Source: Antrodiella citrinella | Taxonomy: Eukaryota > Basidiomycota > Agaricomycetes > Polyporales > Steccherinaceae | Length of the DNA: 64,000 nt | Reading direction: 5' to 3' | NCBI GenBank assembly: GCA_004802725.1 | Contig: SGPM01000017.1 | Location: forward strand, 1 to 64,000 | Shown: positions 32,220 to 43,820 of the stretch, piece by piece | Position numbering within the stretch: position 1 is the first letter of the stretch | How the letters are laid out: every line of letters starts with the position of its first letter | Made by a program: the position numbers and the translations under genes | The notes under the pieces: model-generated | Seen by the model: only the letters and a program-made list of their open reading frames with translations | Told to the model about the DNA's origin: nothing | Database searches by the model: none

Positions 32220-35200
32220 TCAGTACATGGTAAAGAATGTGTGCTCATCTAAGTATGGGTCGACATAAAAATCGTCACATTCATCGAGAACCGTCCCGGA
32301 CGTCCATTCACGAGGTGCTATAGAACCGAAAACGGGGAAAAGCTGTACCGTTCGCCTGATATTCTCTACAGGGATCACTGTGGCATACCGCTCGCCAGAT
32401 TTGTACGACCGGGAGATCCTGTACATGCCATGTGCAGAGCGCGACGCAGTTGTGAATTTGGAGAACCATTCCACATATGCCACAGGCCCAAATGTCTCGA
32501 CACCGTTTGGAAACAAATCACGCATGTTGTTGGCGGAAAGGTTGAAAACGGCACGAACTCGTCCGACACGGTAGCCTAATTGAATGGGATCAGTTGAGGC
32601 TCCCTATCGACGCTAGCGTATACGACAGCACATACCTTTCACGCCCACATCCCCTCCGACGCCCAAATTGACAAGAACAGCATCGAAACGAGATTCGATG
32701 TCCCGATCTTGTGAATCGGTGTACCCTGGACGTACGTGGGCAACATCATATACATCCTCGGCTTCTAACCACGGTTGAGGACTAGGAACTGAGAAGCGGA
32801 TCTTGTGATAGAGAGCAAGAGCGTTGAAAGGGAGTCGAAGATCGGCGGCTGCATGTTGGAGACGAGTGCCGGTGAGCAAAGGATCGCGATATGGTGCAAT
32901 GAAGTCGCATAGCGCGTTGATGATATCTACCGCGCCGTAAGTTTTCGCGATATCGTCGAATGATAGGAGCTTGGTTGAAGGACGTTTTGTGAGCCGGATA
33001 TGCGGGAAGTGTTCCACGGCTGAGCCTGATGGTCCACTCAGGTGTCCTGGAAGTGAACCGGCCAGTCGCCACCTGATGTAACGTTCGTGCAATAGGATCT
33101 TCTCCTTGCGCTCGAGCCAAATTGTCATTTGAACGTACTCGTCCTTATGATTCGTCGCTTCGTAGGCATCCTTGACGAAGTCAATGTGAAGACGCTCGGT
33201 TGTTTGAGTGTTGTAGTTATCAGTGGTCCCGAATGCCTCAATGAGGTCTTCATAGTGATCAGCGAAGTGAAGTTTGGGAAAGTTGAAGTGAGTTCGAATG
33301 CCTAGATCGATGAAAATGGACTTGTTGGCATGGAATCGAGTGCGTGCGTCCTTCAGGAGCTTCAAAGTCTCGGTGCTATGCACCTTGTATTGAGCAAGGT
33401 AGAGGAAATCCAGCAAAGCACGCACACAGCGCACCAGACGGAGTGGAGATTGGCCTCCCGGTAGCCGAAGGTCAACAATGAGACCCAGAAGTATACGACA
33501 CATGTCCCTGTGTTCTTGTCCTGTGACGCGAGATAAGGAAGATATTCCCTTTGAGAAGAGACGTGCGTGATGGGATGGGGGCATCCGGCGGCATCGAGCG
33601 TCGATCTCAGCGTCGCCAAAGGCAGAGATTAACCAGGCAACAAGGTGCTTGATCAATCCCTGATAGAGTTGGTGTAGAATGTCGGGTGTGATGGAGCGGT
33701 AGATGTTCACGTAAGGGAGATGTTGCCAGAAAGGATGATAGACCGGCTTGATCCCGGCGTCGAGACAGGCCTTCGCAAATACGGAGGGATGTTCATCGGC
33801 TTTGCCAAGCGCATCGAGAATAGAATCGAGGCCTCGTAAGGGCTCTGGAGTACCACTCCCAAGTTCGTCTCGTGGAGTGGGACAGACAGGACAATCCCCA
33901 TACTTGACACAAGTGACCAGCACTTGCTCGGGGTAGTCACCAACGAAGATAGCATAGATAGGGTGACATCGTCGTACTTCACCACTCCCACTCGTCATCT
34001 GAACACCTTCCCTCCCAGCTTTTTCCAAGGGTTGAAGAATTTGGCCCATAGCTGCATGGAAGAGGTTTGCAAGGGTCCGCCGCCGAGATGCATCATTTGG
34101 GATACTTTGCAGACGTGTTGTTGGCAGATAGGCAAGAAGAATCTGTGCCTGGCGAGAGGGTTTACGTCGAATATCCTTCGGTATGTTGCCAATAGTCATA
34201 TATACCGGATATGCTGACTTATTCCGAAAAAGGGTGAGCTGGGTCTTGTCGGACGATATGATAATCGGTACTATTGTCGCTCCTGGAGTATTACGTTCCA
34301 CGGCCTCCTAAAGATTGCTAGTCAGCATGCACGAACATACCATGACAACATTTCATCTACCTGTGTCGCCCACCACCAACGGCCGGTGTGCATGTCGTGA
34401 TACAGACGTTCTTTGTGTTCTTCATCAGCAAAATGCTTCTCCGGAGCGAACACAAGATGCGGCGCAAATTCTGGATCACCAAATAGAGCCTTAACACAGT
34501 CCAGGACGTCTCTGAAGTAGATGTCAAACGACTCTTGGGCAGCTTCAACGACTATCTCCTCGCGTCGGAATCGAGGCCTTCGAGTAGGTAAGTGAGTGTC
34601 TATGATCTGGTTGAGCTGAACCGAGTTTTTGTAGGACAAGGCTAGACGTTCTGAAAGCTTTACACGTGGGTTTGGTCAGTGAACGTGTGAATTTATCGTG
34701 GTTATAATGCTTACATTGTCGATCCCCAGAAGGGAACTCACGGAAGTCGATCCTGGACCCTGCAGCTTTGCCCATCGTGCTATTTCCCAGTCCATACGTG
34801 ATGTGAAGGGTGCATATGGATTAATCGGGGTGTTGCTCTCGACCGAGGCAGAATACGTATCGTACCCCGTCCGACGTCCATGAGCACCTTCGTATATTTT
34901 CCCTGCAGCACCGCCAAACTTGATCACGACAGCAGGTGCTCGCGACGTGGTGCCGTCCGCTGTTGAGCGAAAGTTCGGGTCCAAATCATCGTCATCGCCT
35001 AAGCCAAAATCCTCAAGCATGGGACTCGGAGGAGCGTAGGGTGCAGGCTCTGGCTCCCATCGACGATCGGACGCAACATCAGGTCTATCGCGGGGAGGGA
35101 CTTCCTCATCATTTCCCTCGCCATCGTCGTCGCTGTCTTCGCTGTTGTCAACACCTTGTCTTCCGCTGGCGTTATGGACTGGCCCTCTGTCGCCTTCATG

Positions 35201-35572
35201 CCATCCCGGGAAATCCTCCTCCCGATAATCGTCTCCAAAGAAATCTCCGCTGAATATATCTCCATCTTGACCGGTATGATCCTGAGCAGCGATGGGGGAA
35301 GACGGTACGTTGCTCTCAGGAGGGCCTGTTGGGTGCTCTTGTGGATTACCTCGCTCTGCATCGGGCTCTGATCCCGATCCTGATAGGTCTCCTGCGTGGA
35401 GAAGTTGGTCCCGGTAAGCAGTACACCGAGGCAACTTGGTCAGTCGTAAGTGACGAGAAAGACCGGAAGGTAAGAATGTTTTGCCACAGCCTCTGCATGT
35501 TGGAGTATCCGGCAGAGTACCTTGAGCATCGATGTGCAAAGAGGGCAGCAGTGGTACACGGCGGTGAGCCAT
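32220..35572 (-). CDS. Plavaka transposase
   Basis: Exons 35572-34715, 34657-34361, 34307-32636 and 32575-32220 total 3,183 bases, giving 1,060 residues. The N-terminus has a zinc-finger-like motif (CRGCGKTFLPSGLSRHLRL, then a further Cys) suited to binding the element ends, followed by an acidic disordered stretch (DDYREEDFPGWHE). The catalytic region carries hallmarks I recognise from this family: TIVPIIISSDKTQLTLF, SAYPVYMTIGNIPKDIRRKP, DYPEQVLVTCVKYGDCPVCP, PDILHQLYQGLIKHLVAWL and NTQTTERLHIDFVKDAYEAT. No internal stop or frameshift is present. It lies inside the terminal repeats and is divergent from the second gene at about 35.57-35.87 kb. Confidence 0.92.
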
Positions 35573-35865
35573 GACAGGTGAGTGCACTGGCAATAGGTGA
35601 AGATGAACACGTTCTAATTCCGATAATTCAGAGTTATGGAAACTTACGGTTGTAAAAAAATCTAACGTACTAACATTTTCTAGCGAGCCAGACAATATAC
35701 TTGGCGTACCCTCGCCTAATCTCTCGTCTCTTACTTCTCGACCTTTCGTCGCGGCTGTGACACGACTTGATTCGTCACCACGGCCAGCACACTCCTGAGC
35801 AGAACATCCGCTTCCCTGGTCACCATTCCTCTGGCGCCGCTGTCTCATTCCTGTCTTGACTCTCA

Positions 35866-38508
35866 ATGCCCCCAAAGAGAAACAAGAAAACCCCTGCAAA
35901 GGTAGCTGCTACCGAAGGTCAGCAACATTCATGGTATGATTATACATATACATGATACTTACCACTCCACGGGCCACCTCGACATGATTCGTGACTGTTT
36001 CATTGTATACCTGTCGTTCATCTGCACAGCTCAATCGACGTCTCAGCCTCGGCGCAGTACAAGGAATACCCAAGGCCGCGAACAGAATCTGTCAAAAGGT
36101 ACGTCTGATTAGCATTGTGTCCCGCCATCGAAAGTGTCAACTTATCTGGTGACCAGATGATCCTCCGGTTCAGGCGGCGAGCACAACACAGGCCCGAAAG
36201 AGAGCCGGCTCTCACCAAGCTGGTCAAGATCGTGATGCAGCTCCGAAACGTGCAAGAGCTGGTACCAGTAAGTGTATTATCATACTGGCTGACAACTCGC
36301 AACACTCACTATCAGGTGCTCGGACTTTGTATCGCAGCCTCGCACTCATCAGTCCCAGTGACGACGCGGAAGACCATGAGACCTGCAAGCGCAAGAGATA
36401 GTAAGCATTATACACATCAAGTATGTATGTCAATGACACTGACCATGAGGTGAATATAGAGTATGCGCCTCCACAAATTGCGATGGATGACGATCAAGAT
36501 GACACGATCATGAAGGACCAATCTGAATTGCAGACGCCAGGTACGGCAAACACCACTCTCTGTTTCAAGTGTTTGCTTTGTCTCGAATCTCATGTTCTGT
36601 TCAATAGCAACTCCGAGTCCTCGCAGCAAGTCTCAACATCAGGTCGTCGCTCACATCCCCGACAGTCATGCACTCGATGACGCGATGCAAGGGGAGGCTG
36701 TCCGCACTGACGACGAGCGCTCTGGCGATGAGGATGGCGATGAGGATGACGAGTCGCTGAAGGATGAATTGGCAACCCAGCCTTCTGGGAAACTCGCAGC
36801 ACGCTTTGCTGCTGAGGTTTGTGCAAAACTTCTCGAACCATTTCATTATGCATTAAGTTATCTTTATGTTACAGCGCCCCTATTTCAAGAAGTCCGAGAA
36901 CGCTGTCATCAGTGACTCCGAGATCGAGGAAGTCCTTCAAGATGATGTTGTCAATGGCGTGGACAAGGGAAAACAAAAGGCGAGAGCAGTTTCAAAAGGT
37001 ACGTGACCGTTGTAATCTATGTCGTATATCTGTATGCACTGACAACTGTCAACACTCAAGATGGCAAGCTACCGCCTCCTCCTGGAGCCAAACGTGTCAC
37101 TCGCATTGACCTTGACGATGATCCTCGCGATGTTGATGAAGGCTTTCGGCAACCCACGACGGACAGTATTCAGAGGCACATGGAGCACTCCGGGAGCGAG
37201 CGAGTCGTGAAATCAGAGGTCCGTCTTCACCATCATTATGATTGTATCCACCACCGCTGACATGCGATCTCTGAGTAGACACCTGAGAGATCCACTAGTC
37301 CCATCTCCCAACCAGGATCGTCTGGACGTGCTGTAGCTGACAGACCTAAACAGTGGGCGGGTTATACGGACCTCATCTGCGAGATGAATCAGAAACTTGG
37401 TATCAAGAGCCAGAATAGTACGATGCAAGGATTTTTGTATCTCTGCATCGAGAAATTTGTTCTGTATAGCTTCACTCGTAACGCCTTCCCTTTGATCCCA
37501 GAGAAGACCCAAGCTATCTTTCGCGCCATGAAAGAAGCTGCTCAAGAGCTTTCACTCGAAGACCTCTCGTCTCGTCTCAAAGCAGACAAGGGCTATGCAC
37601 GGACTCTTTCGGCCATTGTAAGTCTTCGTCGAGCTGCCAAGTTGTAGGTCAATTGACTCTGAGTCACCCCCGTTCAGCCTGATACCCGGGTTACGCTCAT
37701 ACGGAGTCATATGAAGGTGGCAGCCGACGGAGGCGACAAGAAGATTGAGAACGGCATCAAGATCAGTGACGCGTTCACTCTACCTTTGAACGATGTGCAG
37801 GCTTGCGAACAACGAGTCAAACAACTCCTCAAACGTCAGTATCCCGCATATGACTACGTATTTCCTCCACGGGAAACAACTGGCACAGTAAGTTCTACTT
37901 TTGCTATTATGTTGTATGATTGATATTGATCGGCTACAACTAGGTGTACCAACCTGATCACACGAAGCCATATCTTCATCCCTGGCTGATTCATGTCTTG
38001 AGGAACTGCAAAGAGGTCGGCAAAGGCAGAGCCCCATATGCTACCAGGCTCGTAGATCATTTTCGCCCCTCACCTGGTGCAAAACCTGAGGTTCCGGCGC
38101 CGCTGCTAGCATTGGCAGCAACTGCGGTATGTGTATTCGGCTTGCTTTCTTTCTTGAGCTGAACAATGAATCACGCTTTTAGATACATGCGGCCCTGTCC
38201 GAATACTCGACAGGTACGCACATGCCCATGCGAAACGGCAAGAAAGTCCACTTCGATGGATCATATTCCCAAGTTTACATGGACCATTTGGACTCTATCA
38301 AAGATCTCGAGACCTCGGATGATACCAAAGCCATGTATCACCCGCTTCTCGCAAAGATCTACTCTAGTGCATTGTGAGTACTTCGCCAACCTTGCAGTTC
38401 AGTGTGCTGATCTTACCCTGAAGTGATACACTGCCGCGCGCACCGATTGACCGTACTCCACGCGATCCGCAATCCGCACCTAAGATCACGGTCATCAACC
38501 TCGATTAG
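35866..38508 (+). CDS. Second gene of the Plavaka element, DUF6532-like protein
   Basis: The gene starts MPPKRNKKTPAK, a basic tail that may bind DNA, and has about ten exons. The middle is acidic and disordered (DDERSGDEDGDEDDESLKDE, KARAVSK). The C-terminal half is a folded domain: QWAGYTDLICEMNQKLG, AYARTL-type helices ending KGYARTLSAI, RSHMKVAADGGDKKIENGIK, QYPAYDYVFPP, PEVPAPLLALAATAIHAAL, and a Tyr-rich end YSQVYMDHLDSIKDLE. This order matches proteins labelled DUF6532, frequent in mushroom genomes, as far as I can recall. The stop is the TAG at 38506-38508 after APKITVINLD. Exons in the first third are uncertain. Its place inside the element suggests a role in transposition or regulation, which is inference. 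Confidence 0.75.
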
Positions 38509-38998
38509 TTTCATCCCGTCCTGTTCACTCGTCCTGTTCACCCGTCGTCATCGTCATGCATCCATCGTTTTCTGAGTTTTCTCGCTACCATATACTGAAC
38601 TTAATCAGCTCTAATTCCCTTTCACCGTTCGCACCTTGGACGAGCCTCATTCATACGGACTCTACTGATTTCCTTTCTTGACGGACTCGGACTTTGGTGA
38701 TGCTTAGTTACTGGTATCACGCACTATCACTACCCAATGCCAATAATATGTTCGTTTCAACATAATTCGTGCTAGTGTTTCCTAATGCTAATGCGCAGTA
38801 TCGACGCAGGGGGTGATCTACTACACGATATTCATTCCTAATAACCGTCAAAGTTATCAAGTGCCATGTATATTATCGCGGAGCGGTATAGCAAGTGTCT
38901 AATGGACGTCGATATTAACGGGACATAAATAATGTGGCTAATCTTCCTAATGAGCGAATATCGAGGATTAGTTCTATCTTCCGCTATTTTAGAGCGAG
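38509..38998. other. Right subterminal region of the Plavaka element
   Basis: About 490 non-coding bases lie between the end of the second gene and the right inverted repeat. They are AT-richer than the surroundings. No ORF is supported. Subterminal transposase binding sites would be expected here, but I could not define a repeat unit by eye. Confidence 0.5.
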
Positions 38999-39023
38999 TT
39001 ATCAAACCCCGGTTTTCCTGATG
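38999..39023 (-). repeat. Right terminal inverted repeat of the Plavaka element
   Basis: These 25 bases are the exact complement of 32075-32099. The next two bases, TG, repeat the two bases before the left end. Confidence 0.93.
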
Positions 39024-39025
39024 TG

Positions 39026-39658
39026 TGGGCCACGACTGGGAGGCGATCACTAGGATCATGATCAATTGTACTCCATCCGTTCTGTGCCTCGCCGTAGAAC
39101 CTGGTGCAAGCAAAATTATTCCGGAAGCTTTCAGGCGTGCTTGTCGCAAGCTGCGTTGCCTGAAAATCACTATCCCTGACTATGACGCTTCGACTACCTA
39201 TGTCTGGTCTGTAAGTGATTCCTACCATGCGATGCCTGCCACTGAATACTGAGCCGCTCTTGACAGCTCAAATTACGGAGCAACCTTGGTGACCTACCTC
39301 TGGTTGCATTCTGCCTGTGCCTCAAACGGTCTACGAATCCGGCGCTCCAGGACTTCGACTCGGAAGTCCCGTTGCATCTCGCAGACTCTTTCCCTTCCGC
39401 TTCGTTCGTCGGGTTCGAAGCCCACTCAGATGAAGTCTCGCACGGTATATGGTGGAAAGTCGTAGAGACGGAGAGCGGGAAACATATTGAACTCATTCCC
39501 GCAAGTTTGACCGCCGCCGTTGGAGACATCATATATGGGGCGGATGCGAAAACTGACATCAAAGCTCAAGGTCTGTCACTCCCAAAGATATCTACACATA
39601 CATTTTTACATCGAATTTTGTTTTAGTCACGACATGTCTTGCAGATAGTGCACGGTGA
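39026..39658 (+). pseudogene. F-box gene, 3' half, separated by the transposon
   Basis: The frame enters at 39026 as the continuation of the 5' half and reads GHDWEAITRIMINCTPSVLC, then ACRKLRCLKITIPDYDAST, a leucine-rich repeat-like pattern. GT-AG introns at 39211-39266 and 39571-39626 join to DLPLVAFCLCLKRSTNP, FVGFEAHSDEVSHGIWWKVV and GDIIYGADAKTDIKAQ, ending at the TGA at 39656-39658. No in-frame ATG precedes it in useful position, and the transposon supplies upstream sequence only. The good state of the frame suggests that the insertion is recent. Confidence 0.8.
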
Positions 39659-41374
39659 TCTTCCTCAACTCCGAAGTCGTTTCCTCGGATGCGTACAGGT
39701 ACCGCCTACATATTTTTCATCCCATTCTCTCGGCTTACAGGAAATAATCATCACTGGCAGTGATCTGGCTATTCTGCAGACATCTACACAATCTTCCACA
39801 AAAGAAATCGTGTTGTGCGTTATGCATCATGGCCTCAAGAATATACTTGTAACGAGAGCAATTCATATATATTTTCATCAGACATCTGATACGAGTTGCG
39901 TTACGGGACTGGAGCTCTGTGGTCCACCATGCCTTCAGATGGACACTCACAGCGAATGAACACTAGAAGCGACAGGGCCTTTTGAGGCGATTTCCTTGAC
40001 TGAAGATGGCATACGTAAACAGGGTCGAAGTCGATCTCAAGAAGGGTCGCACGCACCCGGGGCATAAGCACAAGATGTGATGGTCGGAGTGAACATCCGA
40101 CAACAGAAGATTGCTCGTCCCAGACAAGAACGGACAGTAGAAACACCGACGGCTGCCTGAAGATCACTGACGGTGATCACGCAGAAAGTGTGCAGCTATG
40201 TGAGGAGTTGGACGGAGAAGGCGTACTGTTGAGAGCTTTGCGCACTTAATGGCGGTCATCGATGCGGTCCTTTAGCTCATTCTGTTAGGTATGAACAAGT
40301 TCCGATCGGTAAGAACAAGGCACGACGGAAGGAAGATCTACAGCCGTAGGAATCTAGTGGTAGAGATGTGCAAAATTGTCAATGAACAACTCAACTTGGT
40401 CATCTGCCAACCTTCAAGTTGATCCCTGAACATAGATCGCGCGCGCCGCTCGCCAAGACAGACCGATGTCCGACCACTTGCTCAATTCTGTTAGTCAAGA
40501 ACATATGAAAAGATGCGCACATCCGCCAGCGGTACTATATCATCGCGCTCAGCACAATAGCAAAGCTCCGGCGCCCCGATCCCCGGGACCAAACCGCGAT
40601 AATTTTGAAGGAACGCTGTCGATCGATTTCATTATGGTCATGGTTCTTCCGCACGGTGAGAGATATGTACAGAGGGTTCCGGTATTGTGGAGTGGATTCT
40701 GCCGCTAAACGGCGGGGCGACGCCCAGTATTGGTAGGAACGATGGGTGACCGGTCTGCCCATTGGACAGATGGGTCGGTCAACCCATAGTGCCGTCCGCC
40801 ATCGACCCGCGGAGGGGGTGGCCCAGGCGTGCGCGCCAGAACCCGGCCAGCGTTCGCATCAGCGTCCTGAAACGCTGTTATAATTCCCCAGCGACGTCGA
40901 CCGTAAACAGCAAGCAATGTTCGAAAATAAAATGTGGCATTCGTGTCATTCGCCAAAAATCGTCAGAAGAATATCTGGGTAACAGTCACTGTATTGAGTG
41001 GTATCAGCTCGTTTTATCCATATTAGCACTGCAAATAACTTGGGTAAGGTTTGCTGCTCACTGGCATCCGAATGGTTTGGGTACGAGGTGCAACTTGAAG
41101 CGTCGGAAAACGACCCAGATAGGACCTGCCATTCAAGCTTCAAAGCAGAGGCGAATGACAGATCATTTAAGTTGTGACGAAGTTCAAGTTCAACATGCAC
41201 GTGCACCACTTCAAGCTGCGGGTACCGTCCCCGATCTGATCGATCAGAACAGAACCAAACCGAACCTCTCACAGACTCGAAGGCCGTCCTCAACATTCCG
41301 CTACGAAATCCACGATACATAGAATACAGTTACGCTACATTTCGCTTGTACAGTTCTACTTCACGACAATATCC
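39659..41374. other. 1.7 kb without a supported gene
   Basis: Only short ORFs on both strands occur, and none shows a known domain. An imperfect hairpin lies at about 40742-40787 (ATGGGTGACCG paired with CGGTCAACCCAT), within a GC-rich patch (40.70-40.87 kb) unlike its AT-richer surroundings. That patch may be the remnant of another element. Confidence 0.4.
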
Positions 41375-43094
41375 TCAAGCAGACTCAGCAACAAGGCTTG
41401 CGTTGTCCTTCAAGATCTTGTTCAAGCCATCCCTGAACAAGCAGTTGTTGAACTTGAAGCTCGACGCAATCTCGTCCAGCTCAGTCTCCGTCTTCCCGAC
41501 GAAGTGCTGCGCCCACTCCTTGACCATGAACTCGGAGAGCAGGATGTTACGGGATAGACGTCCAATGCGGTCCTGGAGCTTCCAGACGGGTGCGGGGTAA
41601 ATAGCCTGGTACCGCTCGGGGACTTCTTGCTTGATGAGGTCTACGAGAGGTTGGTAGACGGAACGAATGTGAGTTTCATCGGCACCCCACGCGTCGATAG
41701 CGAGACGGTGCTTCTTCGCCAGGAAGTCTTTGAAGAGGGTCATGTAGGGAGTCTCGCGGGAGACGAAGACCATTCCCTGGAAACCGATATCCTTGTAGAG
41801 CCAGATGGACCAGCTCAACCGATCCTTCAGAGATGATAAATCATCATCAATACGGAACCATCATGTTCGTTATCATGGCTCGAATGTACCTTGTTGTAAA
41901 TAGCTAGCTGATCTTTGAGGACCGTGTATCGCTCTTCATTGATCGCCTCCGTCTTCTCACCATCGTACTCCTTCCTCGCATAAACGGGACCCCATTCACC
42001 GTTCCAGACACAAAGACCTGCCTTGTCCATCCACTCGCGCTTCTTTTCGTAGCTGCGCCTGAGACGTCGCTGCTGGGTTTCGTTGCCAACGTATTGCTCG
42101 GGGGAGCTCGGGAAACCGAAGAGAGTGTAGTCGTGGATCGCGTAGGCAGAGTTTTCCCACTTCTTGTAGACGTCACCGAAGTAAGAGAAGTCTGACGCGA
42201 AGGTATTACCGTCGAAGAAGAGTGCGTGGTCGGGGTCTACAGCGCGGATGACCTTGTAAACCTGGTCGTAGAAATCGATGACGCGGGTGTGATATGGGTC
42301 AGTGGGCTCGTTCAGAGGGTTGTAACCGGCGATCCAGGTGTTGTCCTTGTAGTGCTCGGCCAGTTCTTTCCATAGCCAAAGTGTCCGGTCCTGGAAATCT
42401 TTGTGGTTCCAGAAGTTGGCAATGTGGGTACCAGCATCCGCATGCCAGTCAGTGTTCTGACCACCGGGAGCGGTGTGGAGGTCAAGGATGGTGTAGATGC
42501 CGTGCTTGGCGCACAGATCAATGACACGATCGAGATGTTTGAATCCTCCGGTCTTGAGAACACGAGGGTTCATATCATCTGTGCAATCGCTGAATCAGTG
42601 ATGTTTCCACGTGTTATGGCAATGGTCAGACCCACCTTCGAAATGCCTGTAGTTGAATGGCAGACGAATGCAGTTAAGACCGCTGCTCTTGAAGAAAATA
42701 GCATCGTCCTCGGTGAAGAAGTACTCCAGGAACTGGTGACAAGCACCGTCAGGGCCATTATGAAGGTAGAGACGGCGTCAAGCTAAAAGTACCTTGTCAA
42801 AGAAGAATTCGGACTTTTCGGAGCCAACAGCGTCCGCAAGAGCAGCACGGATCTGGAATTCACATCCTGGATAGCCTGGAGGTCCGCGAGTTCAGACGAG
42901 TTCCACCTCTGTCGTAACGATGCACTTACCAGATATGAAGTTCTCCATGCTGTAATGAACCACACCATTAGATCCAGAAGCAAAATAGTGAGCTGTACAC
43001 ACTTCATCCATCCACCCAAGCCAGCGCCGCGCAGGATGACCTCCTTCCCATCCTTGTCGACGATCTTCGTTCCAGATACTTTCAAGAACGACAT
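41375..43094 (-). CDS. Glycoside hydrolase family 5 protein (copy 1)
   Basis: GH5 enzymes cleave beta-linked glucans or glucosides with two catalytic glutamates. Both are visible: acid/base in [13 protein letters not shown] and nucleophile in [17 protein letters not shown]. The N-terminus is [20 protein letters not shown], then [11 protein letters not shown] and MENFISG, with no signal peptide, so it is probably intracellular. Later motifs are [34 protein letters not shown] and [20 protein letters not shown]. The order matches the paralogue at 43.8-45.5 kb, and five or more exons are present. The length of about 480 residues fits a one-domain GH5. The subfamily cannot be fixed by eye: glucan 1,3-beta-glucosidase and sterol or ceramide glucosidase relatives are possible. 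Confidence 0.88.
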
Positions 43095-43820
43095 GGTTGT
43101 TTGGGAGCGCGGGTGAGGTTCGATAGGAACCGTCTGAGCAGGCAGCTTTACCCCGCATTGTCTTTATATTGATTTGAATCCATGTGTGCCTCTTCCACCG
43201 ACAATATTCCGAGGGTATGCCACGAATAACTCTTGTCTGGGACGGCGATATGTTCCGGAGCATGGACATATGACATTGATACGTTGCCGACACCGACTGT
43301 TCCAAGTTGGAAATTGAGCGTACGAGTCGAGAGATGTCGAAGGCAGGACGAACGCGTCGAGCGACGATTGGTGCCTAAACCGTGACGTGGCCGGTGACGA
43401 TCCATTTCAGGCAAGTGCTGTGGATCAAAAAACTCCGCTCCGCCCGCCACCAAAGACTACTTTCCCTCCTCGTGAACACATTCTTCAACGACCTTCGGCT
43501 TTGTTACAGATGAAAGAAAGGAACAGGTGAGATATCTATGTTCCGCGATAACGTTACCAAGCTCAGACTAGGACCAGTGGCTCGGACGGACCAATGGGAA
43601 AGTCATTACCCTCTGCATAGCGGAAGTCCTTCCAGGACCTGATGCTATCGTCAGCTGCTATACGACGGCCCGCCGTGCAAGAGGTTCTTTATGACGGGCC
43701 GTCATTGAGCAGGTGCTTCACTTTACCCATATAGGTCTGACCTTTATCATTGCCGACCGACAATTGCGCATCGTCTCCCAGGCCAAATTGCACTCTACGA
43801 CTACTTCTTATTGGCACAAG
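43095..43820. promoter_or_regulatory. Shared region between head-to-head GH5 paralogues
   Basis: These 726 bases separate two GH5 start codons on opposite strands. The two genes may be co-regulated from here. No ORF is supported. No TATA box is striking on either side. Confidence 0.5.

Larger units (their letters stand above)
32075..39023. mobile_element. Complete Plavaka-type (CACTA-like) DNA transposon, 6,949 bp
   Basis: Both ends carry a 25-base perfect inverted repeat (32075-32099 and the complement of 38999-39023) beginning CATCAGGAAAACCGGG, and imperfect similarity continues inward for about 20 bases. The dinucleotide TG flanks both ends (32073-32074 and 39024-39025). Inside are a transposase gene on the minus strand and a second, divergent gene on the plus strand, the usual two-gene plan of large mushroom elements of this kind. 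The insertion point lies inside an F-box gene whose frame is restored by excision. Both genes look intact, so the element may be autonomous. Confidence 0.93.

Noticed and set aside
32073..39025. The possibility that the terminal repeats are parts of two F-box paralogues in inverted orientation
   Set aside because: Similarity stops abruptly after 25 bases plus a diverged subterminal stretch, and the flanks join in the same direction and frame as one gene, which paralogues in inverse orientation could not do.
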